A stretch of DNA of 11,038 nt from an uncultured Clostridia bacterium (GCA_944388635.1 CALXJN010000022.1:1-11038), one strand, 5' to 3'; counted from the first letter of the stretch, positions 1-6,066 are shown. The notes: a model not told the origin generated them from the letters alone. A program made the numbers and translations.

Positions 1-560
1 ACTCCATCTCCAATATCTAGTATAGATACATCGAAAGTACCTCCACCTAAGTCATATACCATTATCTTTTTATCTGAATCTTCTTTATCCATTCCATAAG
101 CAAGTGCTGCAGCTGTTGGTTCGTTTATTATTCTTAGAACTTCTAGTCCGGCAATTCTTCCTGCATCTTTTGTTGCTTGTCTTTGAGCATCACTAAAGTA
201 TGCTGGAACTGTTATAACTGCTTGAGTAACTTTTTGTCCTAAATAATTTTCAGCGTCAGTTTTTAACTTTTGAAGTATCATTGCTGATATTTCTTGTGGA
301 GTAAATTCATCTCCCTCTATTTTTACCTTTCTATTTGTTCCCATATCTCTTTTAATTGATATTATTGTATTTTCTGGGTTTGTAACTGCTTGACGTTTAG
401 CAATTTGGCCAACTAGTCTTTCACCATTTTTAGAAAATGCAACAACAGATGGTGTTGTTCTATTTCCCTCTGCATTTGGTATAACGACTGGTTCTCCTCC
501 TTCCATAACTGCTACGCATGAGTTTGTTGTACCTAGGTCAATTCCTATAATTTTTCCCAT
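1..560 (-). CDS. dnaK: Chaperone DnaK (Hsp70), N-terminal part, cut by the window edge
   Basis: This is the ATPase domain of the cytosolic Hsp70 chaperone, which binds and releases unfolded proteins with DnaJ and GrpE. The first 186 residues are visible. They include the phosphate-1 loop GIDLGTTNS near the start, the AVITVPAYF segment, the INEPTAAALAYG segment and the phosphate-2 motif DLGGGTFDVS just before the window ends. The stretch after IKRDMG is short and runs straight to TPQEISA, so the roughly 24-residue insert known from proteobacterial DnaK is absent, as expected for a Gram-positive protein. The ATG start is preceded by a strong AAAGGAGG ribosome site. It is the third gene of the hrcA-grpE-dnaK operon and is separated from grpE by an unusually long 285-nt gap. 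dnaJ would be expected beyond the left edge. Identity is essentially certain; only the C-terminal substrate-binding part is missing, because of the window boundary. Confidence 0.98.
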   Translation of the reverse strand, partial: MGKIIGIDLGTTNSCVAVMEGGEPVVIPNAEGNRTTPSVVAFSKNGERLVGQIAKRQAVTNPENTIISIKRDMGTNRKVKIEGDEFTPQEISAMILQKLKTDAENYLGQKVTQAVITVPAYFSDAQRQATKDAGRIAGLEVLRIINEPTAAALAYGMDKEDSDKKIMVYDLGGGTFDVSILDIGDG

Positions 561-648
561 ATAAAATTCCTCCTTTAAATTTCTTATATCTAATCATTAT
601 TTTTTATTCTTTTGTAAAATATATTTAAAAAATTAATAACATAAATAA

Positions 649-746
649 TTTTCCTAAATCAAAAGCTGTATATCACTTTAAATTTATGGACAAATCAAAA
701 ACGAATAATAACTTTCGTTTTCCTAAATCGAATCAAAAGCAGTATA
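649..746. repeat. Imperfect direct repeat pair in the grpE-dnaK gap
   Basis: The segment 649-673 reads TTTTCCTAAATC followed by AAAAGCTGTATAT. It recurs at 718-746 with a 5-nt insertion (GAATC) after the first block and a one-base change in the second. The downstream copy forms one arm of the palindromic element. The upstream copy looks like a decayed or partial duplicate of that arm. Confidence 0.5.
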
Positions 747-848
747 TTGCTAGGAAAACGAGATTGAAAAGCGGAGGCGTGCTTTTTGCACGTTGAGCAT
801 TTTCAATTGAAGTTTGACAACGCAAGATGCTGCTTTTCATTCGATTTA
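698..848. repeat. Nested palindromic element in the grpE-dnaK gap
   Basis: The gap holds a set of nested inverted repeats. The outer arms, 725-742 and 830-847, match at 17 of 18 positions. The middle arms, 763-770 and 800-807 (ATTGAAAA/TTTTCAAT), are perfect, and the innermost hairpin is CGTGC-TTTTT-GCACG at 778-792. A further pair, 715-725 and 751-761, is a perfect 11-bp inverted repeat, and 698-705 pairs with 714-721. The core at about 760-835 is visibly richer in G and C than the flanks. The outer arm overlaps the grpE stop codon. This architecture fits a small non-autonomous palindromic repeat (MITE-like) or a structured 3' untranslated RNA. I see no second copy in the window, so mobility is an inference. 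Confidence 0.5.
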
Positions 849-1370
849 ATTAGCGACAACGACCATCGCATGACGAATAACCTTTTCCCCCAGCCTATAT
901 CCTTTTCTAAATACTTCTTTTATTTCTTTTTCGCCTAAATTCTCATCTTGTACCATGCTAACTGCTTCATGAAGTTCTGGATCAAAAGTTTTTCCTATTG
1001 TTTCAATTTCTTTTACTCCAAAAGAAGAAAGCATATCAACATATTGTTTTAATACTAAATCTATACCTTGTTTATAATTTTCATCTGTTGTTTCTGCATT
1101 TGCTGCTTTTTCAAGGTTATCTAGTACTGGTAAAAGTTTAGTTACTATATCTCCTAAAATTGAGCTATATAGAACTTCTCTTTCTTTTGCATTTCTTTTT
1201 TTGAAGTTATCAAATTCTGCCATAAGTCTTTTTAATCTATCTGTTGTGTTGTCTAAATCTTCTTTAAGTTTTATCATGTCTGGATTTAGGTTATCTTCAT
1301 CTTTTTCCACTTCCTGCTTTTTTTCTTTCTCATCTTTAAGTTCTTCTTGCTTTTCTGTATTTTCTTCCAT
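846..1370 (-). CDS. grpE: Nucleotide exchange factor GrpE
   Basis: GrpE is the cytosolic homodimeric exchange factor that releases ADP from DnaK. The protein has 174 residues, a normal length. Residues 1 to about 50 are strongly acidic and basic and low in complexity, then a long coiled-coil helix runs through LKRLMAEFDNFKKRNAKE. The C-terminal beta domain carries the family signature: FDPELHEAV near residue 130 and KGYRLGEKVIRHAMVVVA at the extreme end. The ATG start has a GGAGG site at 1377-1381 that overlaps the hrcA stop codon, leaving only 10 nt between the genes, so translation of the two is probably coupled. It belongs to the CIRCE-controlled operon hrcA-grpE-dnaK. The stop codon lies inside the outer arm of the palindromic element that fills the gap to dnaK, so that element may have set or altered the last codons. 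Identity is secure. Confidence 0.98.
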   Translation of the reverse strand: MEENTEKQEELKDEKEKKQEVEKDEDNLNPDMIKLKEDLDNTTDRLKRLMAEFDNFKKRNAKEREVLYSSILGDIVTKLLPVLDNLEKAANAETTDENYKQGIDLVLKQYVDMLSSFGVKEIETIGKTFDPELHEAVSMVQDENLGEKEIKEVFRKGYRLGEKVIRHAMVVVAN

Positions 1371-1380
1371 AGCTTTCCTC

Positions 1381-2415
1381 CTAATTATTTAACTTATTAT
1401 GCTTTTCTTCAAAATCTTCGTTAAGCTTTTTGCTAATATATTTCATTACTGAAATTACTTTAGAATAATTCATTCTTCTTGGTCCTATAATTCCAATTGT
1501 TCCTAAGTCTTTATCTCCAACTGAATGTTTAAATGTAACAATACTGAAATCTTTTAGTTCATCATTATCATTTTCATCGCCAATATATATTTGTATATCT
1601 TCTGCAAAGCCTGTATTTAATATATCTAGCATTAGTTCCTTTGTGTCTAAAAGATTTACGAAGTTTTTAGCAAGATCTAAACTTTTAAATTCTGGTAATT
1701 CAAATGATTTATTAGCTCCTTCTAAATATATTTTTTCCTCGTCCTCTATCAACTTTCTCATTTGCTCTATAATTGGTTTTATAATATTTATGCTACATTT
1801 TAGTTCTCTAAAAATATATTTTTCGAGCGAATCATCTATTTTTTCAATAGGTTCTCCTTTTAATTTTGTATTAAAGAAATAATTTAAAGTTTCTACTTGT
1901 TCTTCTGTAATATCTTCATCGAATTTTATTATTGTTTCTCTAACAAGTCCCGTATCTGTAACAATTATTCCCATAAGCATACGGTTTCCAAGAAGTACAA
2001 ATTTTATTTCTTCTATCATTTGTCCTGTTGTTTTTGGTCCTATACTTACTGTTGTATAATGAGTTATTTCTGATAGCGTAGTTGTTGCAATTTTAGTAAG
2101 TTCTTCAATGCTATTGGCTTTATTTTGTAATTTTTCTTGTATATATTTAATTTCTTCTAAACTAATATTGTCATATTTTAAAAGTTCATCTACATATAGT
2201 CTATATCCTTTCGCTGAAGGTACACGACCACTTGAGGTATGTGTTTTTTCCAAATACCCTGCTTTTTCAAGTTCTGCCATATCATTTCTAACTGTTGCAG
2301 AACTTATATTGTTTTCATATTTTTCTACTATTATTGCTGAACTTACTGGTTCTGCTGTTTCTATATATTCGTCTACAATCTCTTTTAGTATTTTTCTCTT
2401 ACGCTCATCTAACAT
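1381..2415 (-). CDS. hrcA: Heat-inducible transcription repressor HrcA
   Basis: HrcA is the dimeric repressor that binds the CIRCE operator and shuts off class I heat-shock genes; its folding depends on GroE in known systems. The protein has 344 residues. It starts MLDERKRKILKEIVDEYI and has an N-terminal winged-helix domain, with the signature SSATVRNDMAELEKAGYLEK, then HTSSGRVPSAKGYRLYVD. A GAF-like middle region follows, and the C-terminus includes GTIGIIGPRRMNYSKVI. I chose the ATG at 2415 because GGAGG lies 7 nt upstream (2423-2427) and family members start at this methionine. A longer reading frame using TTG at 2439 would start inside the CIRCE operator. It is the first gene of the operon and sits directly below CIRCE, so it represses its own expression. 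It ends 10 nt before grpE. Confidence 0.98.
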   Translation of the reverse strand: MLDERKRKILKEIVDEYIETAEPVSSAIIVEKYENNISSATVRNDMAELEKAGYLEKTHTSSGRVPSAKGYRLYVDELLKYDNISLEEIKYIQEKLQNKANSIEELTKIATTTLSEITHYTTVSIGPKTTGQMIEEIKFVLLGNRMLMGIIVTDTGLVRETIIKFDEDITEEQVETLNYFFNTKLKGEPIEKIDDSLEKYIFRELKCSINIIKPIIEQMRKLIEDEEKIYLEGANKSFELPEFKSLDLAKNFVNLLDTKELMLDILNTGFAEDIQIYIGDENDNDELKDFSIVTFKHSVGDKDLGTIGIIGPRRMNYSKVISVMKYISKKLNEDFEEKHNKLNN

Positions 2416-2428
2416 ATCTTTGCCTCCA

Positions 2429-2455
2429 TTAGCACTCAATATCTTCGACTGCTAA
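2429..2455 (-). promoter_or_regulatory. CIRCE operator (HrcA binding site)
   Basis: The site reads TTAGCACTC, nine bases, then GACTGCTAA on the plus strand. It matches the known CIRCE consensus (TTAGCACTC-N9-GAGTGCTAA) at 17 of 18 arm positions; the single change is C for G in the right arm. It lies between the -10 box and the hrcA ribosome site, where a bound repressor would block transcription. Confidence 0.95.
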
Positions 2456-2456
2456 T

Positions 2457-2485
2457 ATGATACATCTTTTGTTAGCAAATGTCAA
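2457..2485 (-). promoter_or_regulatory. Sigma-A-type promoter of hrcA-grpE-dnaK
   Basis: On the minus strand a perfect -35 box TTGACA (2480-2485) is followed by a 17-nt spacer and the -10 box TATCAT (2457-2462). The -10 box almost touches CIRCE, so the transcription start is predicted within the operator. Confidence 0.88.
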
Positions 2486-2521
2486 TAGTTTTTGCTAAAT
2501 TTGTTTAATTTTTTTAATTTC

Positions 2522-2551
2522 TTGACATTTTCGAATTTGTTGTGTTAAAAT
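2522..2551 (+). promoter_or_regulatory. Promoter of the tRNA-Glu gene
   Basis: TTGACA at 2522-2527 is followed by TAAAAT at 2546-2551 with an 18-nt spacer. The predicted start is about 10 nt before the mature tRNA 5' end. It is divergent from the hrcA promoter, with about 35 nt between the two -35 boxes. Confidence 0.75.
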
Positions 2552-2569
2552 AGTTAAGTAATTTATTTT

Positions 2570-2644
2570 GGCCCGTTGGTCAAGCGGTTAAGACGCCACC
2601 CTCTCAAGGTGGAATCATGGGTTCGATTCCCGTACGGGTCACCA
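2570..2644 (+). tRNA. tRNA-Glu, anticodon CUC
   Basis: The cloverleaf can be drawn by hand. The acceptor stem GGCCCGT pairs with ACGGGTC (one G-U pair). The anticodon stem CCACC (2596-2600) pairs with GGTGG (2608-2612) around the loop CTCTCAA, which gives anticodon CTC at 2603-2605, reading GAG. The T arm contains GGGTTCGATTCCC, and the 3' CCA is encoded. The sequence GGCCCGTTGGTCAAGCGGTTAAGA at the 5' side is typical of bacterial tRNA-Glu. The length is 75 nt including CCA. The CUC anticodon is the less common glutamate isoacceptor in AT-rich Firmicutes, which usually rely on UUC alone. Confidence 0.96.
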
Positions 2645-2648
2645 CTTT

Positions 2649-2679
2649 AGATGAAAAAGATAACCTTTTCATCTTTTTT
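2649..2679 (+). terminator. Rho-independent terminator of tRNA-Glu
   Basis: The 9-bp stem AGATGAAAA/TTTTCATCT (2649-2657 and 2666-2674) has an 8-nt loop and runs into six T residues (2674-2679), directly after the tRNA CCA end. Confidence 0.8.
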
Positions 2680-2758
2680 ATGTTGTATTTGTTGATATGA
2701 GAAAGATTTGGGATTTTACTCATTTTTTATCGTTTTCAAAAATTATTAAATATATTAA

Positions 2759-3949
2759 CTAATTTATAAGCCAATTTGCTATATCATATATTTGTACACC
2801 TTCATATTGATAATTATCGTGTTTGGTTCGCGCAATTAAAATTTTGGGATATGCATCTTGAATTTTTAATAGTGATTCTACTTCTCTTTTAAAAGTTTTT
2901 TCGTTACTTATATCATCTGAAACTTGAATATAAAGCTGTTCTCCTTGTTTTTTTGCTACAAAATCTATTTCTTTTTGATATAAAGTTCCAACATATACTT
3001 CATACCCTCGTCTTAATAACTCTATTGCAATGATATTTTCATATACTCTTCCATAATCCATATTATTTGTTCCAAGCATAGCATACCTGAAAGAGTGATC
3101 TGCTAAATAATATTTATTTTGAGTACTAAGATATTTTTTTCCTTTTATATCAAATCTTTTTACTTTATAAAATGCAAATGCATTACATAGATATTCAATA
3201 TAATTAGTAATAGTTTTATCAGTTATACTAACATTATTAGTATTTAGGACTTTTGTTATATTGTTTGAAGAAGTTAAATTGGAAATATTATCCATCAAAT
3301 ATTCCGCTAAATTTTGTATAATATCTGTATTTCGTATTTTATATTTTTGTTTAATATCTCTTACGATTAATGTGTTAAACACTTCTTTTATATATTCGTA
3401 TTTTTCTTCTTGCATATTATATAAATATGAACCAGACATACCACCTTCTTTTACATAGTTATCAAATGCTTTTTGTATATCAATATATTTATAATATTGT
3501 AAGTATTCTTTAAAGGAAAATGGATATATTTCAATTTTAAAAGTTCTTCCTGTAAACAATGTTGCTAAATCACTACTCATTAAAAAAGCATTTGAACCTG
3601 TTATATAAATATCAAATTTTTCTTCTGCGTGAAATCCATTTATAGCTTTTTCAAATCCTTCACACATTTGAACTTCGTCTATTAATAAATAATTGTTCAT
3701 AGTTTCTTTATAAGTATCTTCAACATATTTTACTAAATCGGAATATGTTTTTAATATTTCAAATTTAGGTAGATTATAATTAATATGTATTATATTACTA
3801 TTAGAATCGGTTTGAGCTATATATTGTTTTAAGCTTTCTAGTAATTTTGATTTACCACTACGTCTTATTCCTGTAATGACTTTTATATCTGGTGTGCCTA
3901 TGACATTTACTAATTTGTTTAGATAATCTTCTCTTTTTATTAATTTCAT
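2759..3949 (-). CDS. AAA+ family ATPase with DUF4143-type C-terminal region
   Basis: The 396-residue protein has an N-terminal AAA (AAA_14-type) ATPase domain. The Walker A motif is GIRRSGKS at 27-34, the Walker B motif is YLLIDEVQ at 87-94, and a sensor-like TGSNAFL sits at 117-123, followed by GRTFKIEIYPFSFKEYL, which is characteristic of this family. The C-terminal third resembles DUF4143, with a restriction-nuclease-like pattern: a Glu in VYENIIAIELLRRG, then EIDF, then YIQVSD. The last element lacks the usual E-x-K lysine, so nuclease activity is doubtful. These proteins are widespread, often occur as isolated copies in bacteria and archaea, and their cellular role is not settled. The gene stands alone, with its own promoter inside a 14-bp inverted repeat. 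I see no clear terminator after it. No partner gene, transposase or integrase is adjacent. The ATG start has only a weak AAGGAG-like site (AAGGTAAGGAGTT). Confidence 0.9.
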   Translation of the reverse strand: MKLIKREDYLNKLVNVIGTPDIKVITGIRRSGKSKLLESLKQYIAQTDSNSNIIHINYNLPKFEILKTYSDLVKYVEDTYKETMNNYLLIDEVQMCEGFEKAINGFHAEEKFDIYITGSNAFLMSSDLATLFTGRTFKIEIYPFSFKEYLQYYKYIDIQKAFDNYVKEGGMSGSYLYNMQEEKYEYIKEVFNTLIVRDIKQKYKIRNTDIIQNLAEYLMDNISNLTSSNNITKVLNTNNVSITDKTITNYIEYLCNAFAFYKVKRFDIKGKKYLSTQNKYYLADHSFRYAMLGTNNMDYGRVYENIIAIELLRRGYEVYVGTLYQKEIDFVAKKQGEQLYIQVSDDISNEKTFKREVESLLKIQDAYPKILIARTKHDNYQYEGVQIYDIANWLIN

Positions 3950-4004
3950 ATTAACTCCTTACCTTTCATTAATTTTCAGTTTTAATGTTAACTTTTTCTT
4001 TTTA

Positions 4005-4033
4005 ATTATAATTCTTTTATTCCGAAAAGTCAA
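4005..4033 (-). promoter_or_regulatory. Promoter of the AAA+ ATPase gene
   Basis: On the minus strand the -35 box TTGACT (4028-4033) and a perfect -10 box TATAAT (4005-4010) are separated by exactly 17 nt. This is one of the strongest promoter matches in the window. The 5' leader is about 50 nt. Confidence 0.85.
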
Positions 4034-4059
4034 TTTTTTTTATTTTTTTCGGAATAAAA
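4015..4059. promoter_or_regulatory. Operator-like 14-bp inverted repeat over the AAA+ ATPase promoter
   Basis: TTTTATTCCGAAAA at 4015-4028 and its exact reverse complement at 4046-4059 are separated by 17 nt. One arm fills the -35/-10 spacer and the other lies just upstream of the -35 box, so a dimeric protein bound to both arms would cover the promoter. It lies upstream of the transcription start and has no T-tract placement suited to the gene, so it is unlikely to be a terminator. Operator function is inferred. Confidence 0.65.
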
Positions 4060-4144
4060 ATACAATATAAAATTGCACACATTGAGGATAAAATCTTGAT
4101 AAATCAATAAAATTCCCTATTAATCAGGATAGGTGTCACCAAGC

Positions 4145-4171
4145 AAAAAAGCTCCTAAAATAGGAGCTTTT
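4145..4171 (-). terminator. Rho-independent terminator after mrnC
   Basis: The 11-bp perfect stem AAAAGCTCCTA/TAGGAGCTTTT (4147-4157 and 4161-4171) has a 3-nt loop. Reading on the minus strand, it ends in a run of six T residues (4145-4150). The stem starts at the mrnC stop codon, so it closes the membrane protein-rbgA-mrnC unit. Confidence 0.92.
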
Positions 4172-4550
4172 AGTATATACATTTTTTAAGTATCTCTTTT
4201 AGTCTTTCTTCTTGCTTAGTTAGATAAAGATAACCTATAAGCCCTTCAAAAGCTGTTGCATATCTATATTCATTTACTTCTGTATGTTTTGGTAAATGAT
4301 GATTTTTTGTGTTTCTTGTTCTTCTTACAATTTCCTTTTCTTCTTCTGTTAAATCTTCTTCTATTTCATGTAAAATTCTAGCTTGTGCAGATGCTTTTAC
4401 ATATTTTATACTTTCTAAATGTAATTTATGTGGTTTTAATTTTGTTTTATTTACTAAATTTTCTCTTATATGTAATTCATATACTGCATCCCCAATATAT
4501 GCCCATGTAAGCGGTGATAATTCATTAACTCTTTTTTCTATTTCGTCCAA
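4170..4550 (-). CDS. mrnC: Mini-ribonuclease III
   Basis: Mini-III is a small double-strand-specific endoribonuclease that trims both ends of 23S rRNA precursor within the 50S particle. The protein has 126 residues and consists only of the RNase III catalytic domain, with no RNA-binding domain, as is usual for the family. The signature is LTWAYIGDAVYELHIRENL at residues 14-32, where Asp21 is the expected catalytic acid, and FEGLIGYLYL near residue 100 supplies the second acidic site. The middle contains RNTKNHHLPKH, also conserved. The start is a TTG at 4548-4550: an in-frame stop lies upstream and no ATG intervenes, and AAGGAGAAGG (4561-4570) ends 10 nt before it. It lies 20 nt after rbgA and ends in a strong terminator. 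Confidence 0.95.
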   Translation of the reverse strand: MDEIEKRVNELSPLTWAYIGDAVYELHIRENLVNKTKLKPHKLHLESIKYVKASAQARILHEIEEDLTEEEKEIVRRTRNTKNHHLPKHTEVNEYRYATAFEGLIGYLYLTKQEERLKEILKKCIY

Positions 4551-4570
4551 TATTTTATTTCCTTCTCCTT

Positions 4571-5462
4571 CTATTTAACTTTTTCAAGCGTAATTTTTCC
4601 TATTCTTCCTTCTCTAAAATCTTGTAATAATATATTTGCTACCTTTTTGTTATCTACTCTTCCTCCAGAAACTAATGCTCCTCTATTTTTTCCTATTTGT
4701 TCCATTGTTTCTAAAATTACTTGGTTTTTATCTTCATAAGTATTTATTTTTTCCTCTATTTCTTCATAATTAAGCTTATATTTTTCTGAAACTAATTTTA
4801 AATAATTATCTATCAAGTATTTTAATAAATAAAATGCAATTTCTTCTTTATCTAATATTTCATCTTTTATTGTTCCTGTAAAACTTAAATTAAGTCCTAT
4901 TTCTTCATTTTCAAATTTTGGCCAAAGTACTCCTGGTGTATCCATTAATTCTATGTTTTTTGAAATTCTTATCCATTGTTTTTTTGTTGTAACTCCCGGT
5001 TTGTTTCCGCACTTTTACAGTATTTTTCTTTGCTAATCTATTTATGAAAGAGGATTTTCCAACATTTGGCACTCCAAGTACTAATACTCTTATTATCTTT
5101 CCTGTTCTACCTTTTTTTTCATATTCTTCAAGTTCCTTTTTCATTACTTCTTCAATCTTTTTTATTACTTCATTTATTCCTTTGTCTTCATTTAGATTAA
5201 CTAAAATAGCGACTTGATTTTGATTTTTAAAGTAATCTTGCCATTTTTTATTTTCTCTTTCATCTGCTAAATCACATTTATTTAAAAGTACTATTTTTTT
5301 CTTGTTTTTTATGATTTTTCCTATATCTGGATTTTGGCTAGATAATGGTATTCTTGCATCTAATATTTCTATTACTACATCTATTAGTTTTAAATCTTCC
5401 TGTATTTCTCTTTTTGTTTTTGCCATATGTCCCGGGTACCAGTTAATATTATCAATTTGCAT
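4571..5462 (-). CDS. rbgA: Ribosome biogenesis GTPase RbgA (YlqF), interrupted by a one-base frameshift
   Basis: RbgA is the circularly permuted GTPase needed for late assembly of the 50S subunit. The permuted motif order is visible: the family start WYPGHMAKTKREI, G4 NKCD at 61-64, then G1 GVPNVGKSS at 130-138. After Val151 the frame breaks at about 5009-5010. In the next frame the expected sequence continues GNKPGVTTKKQWIRIS, then G3 MDTPGVLWP and the C-terminal RNA-binding helical region, down to a TAG at 4571. Removing one base gives about 296 residues, close to the usual 280-290. As written, the first frame adds 32 unrelated residues and stops at 4911. The ATG at 4945 is the methionine of the G3 segment and not a real start. 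The ATG at 5462 has GGAG 7 nt upstream. The gene is essential in Bacillus, so a sequencing or assembly error is the simplest explanation; a true pseudogene cannot be excluded. Confidence 0.93.
5006..5012 (-). other. Frame break in rbgA (one extra base)
   Basis: The coding strand reads AAA GTG C GGA AAC. Family members require Val directly followed by Gly-Asn-Lys-Pro-Gly, so one base of GTGC (5009 or 5010) is extra. There is no homopolymer or slippery heptamer here that would suggest programmed frameshifting. Confidence 0.9.
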
Positions 5463-5517
5463 TTCATTTCTCCATTTTATTTAAGTTTTATCTTTTTAAT
5501 ATTTTTCTTATTAAATT

Positions 5518-5988
5518 TTATAAAGTTCTATATTGGTTTTTATCTGCTCTTTCATCCATTTTTCTATCATATTCTTCATTTTGGTAGAACCAATCTGTTT
5601 TCTTGTCTTTTGGATGTTCTTTTCTATTTCTATCTAACAATAAATCAAATAATACGAGTAAAGGTAATACTATTCCTAAAATTGCTAAAATTAAATCCAT
5701 ATAATTTTGTGTTGTTGCAATTCCATTCATATTTGCCATTATACTATATATATAATATCCAAAGTATAATCCGTATGAGACAAGATATATTAGACCTCCA
5801 AGCATACTTCTTTTAACAACCAAAATTATAGATACGAGTGTTATAAATAATAATACGATTTCAAAGTTTAAATCTATAGGTGCTGTTATAAAATCTACTC
5901 CGAGATTATAGCAAAAAGCAACTATAATTCTAAATATCCAAAACATTACCATAAAAATAACAAATAAATATGTTGTAAAATTTTTCAT
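5518..5988 (-). CDS. Uncharacterised four-helix membrane protein
   Basis: I do not recognise this 156-residue protein. Four hydrophobic segments are visible at about 5-27, 40-58, 62-83 and 98-118. A charged tail of about 38 residues (DRNRKEHPKDKKTDWFYQNE and onward to NQYRTL) should lie in the cytoplasm. The tail is rich in Asp, Glu, Lys and Arg with aromatic residues, which suggests a binding segment. I chose the ATG at 5988. A longer frame back to 6066 would start inside the -35 box of a good promoter, while the chosen start has an AGAGGG site upstream. It is the first gene of a likely unit with rbgA (55 nt downstream, no terminator between) and mrnC. That is weak evidence for a link to ribosome assembly; co-transcription may be incidental. 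Confidence 0.75.
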   Translation of the reverse strand: MKNFTTYLFVIFMVMFWIFRIIVAFCYNLGVDFITAPIDLNFEIVLLFITLVSIILVVKRSMLGGLIYLVSYGLYFGYYIYSIMANMNGIATTQNYMDLILAILGIVLPLLVLFDLLLDRNRKEHPKDKKTDWFYQNEEYDRKMDERADKNQYRTL

Positions 5989-6037
5989 ATGTTTCCCTCT
6001 TTCCTTATATATTACATTTTTACTTATATTCATTATT

Positions 6038-6066
6038 ATTTTAGCATAAATGAATTTTTTTATCAA
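6038..6066 (-). promoter_or_regulatory. Promoter of the membrane protein-rbgA-mrnC unit
   Basis: On the minus strand TTGATA (6061-6066) and TAAAAT (6038-6043) are spaced by 17 nt, each one base off consensus. The predicted transcription start near 6031 excludes the upstream start codon at 6066 for the membrane protein. Confidence 0.75.

Noticed and set aside
561..845. Second promoter or CIRCE before dnaK
   Set aside because: Only weak -35/-10 matches and no CIRCE arms were found; the gap is better explained by the palindromic element.
2416..2439. Longer hrcA with a TTG start at 2439
   Set aside because: That start lies in the CIRCE operator, has no ribosome site, and known HrcA proteins begin at the MLDERK methionine.
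2570..3949. Genomic island integrated at the tRNA-Glu 3' end carrying the AAA+ ATPase
   Set aside because: I found no integrase and no repeated copy of the tRNA 3' end on the far side of the gene.
4571..4945. Separate 124-residue gene starting MDTPGVLW
   Set aside because: Its first residues are the G3 motif of RbgA; it is the displaced second part of rbgA after a one-base frame break.
5989..6066. 26-residue N-terminal extension of the four-helix membrane protein
   Set aside because: It overlaps a good promoter (TTGATA/TAAAAT), so the segment would not be transcribed from it.
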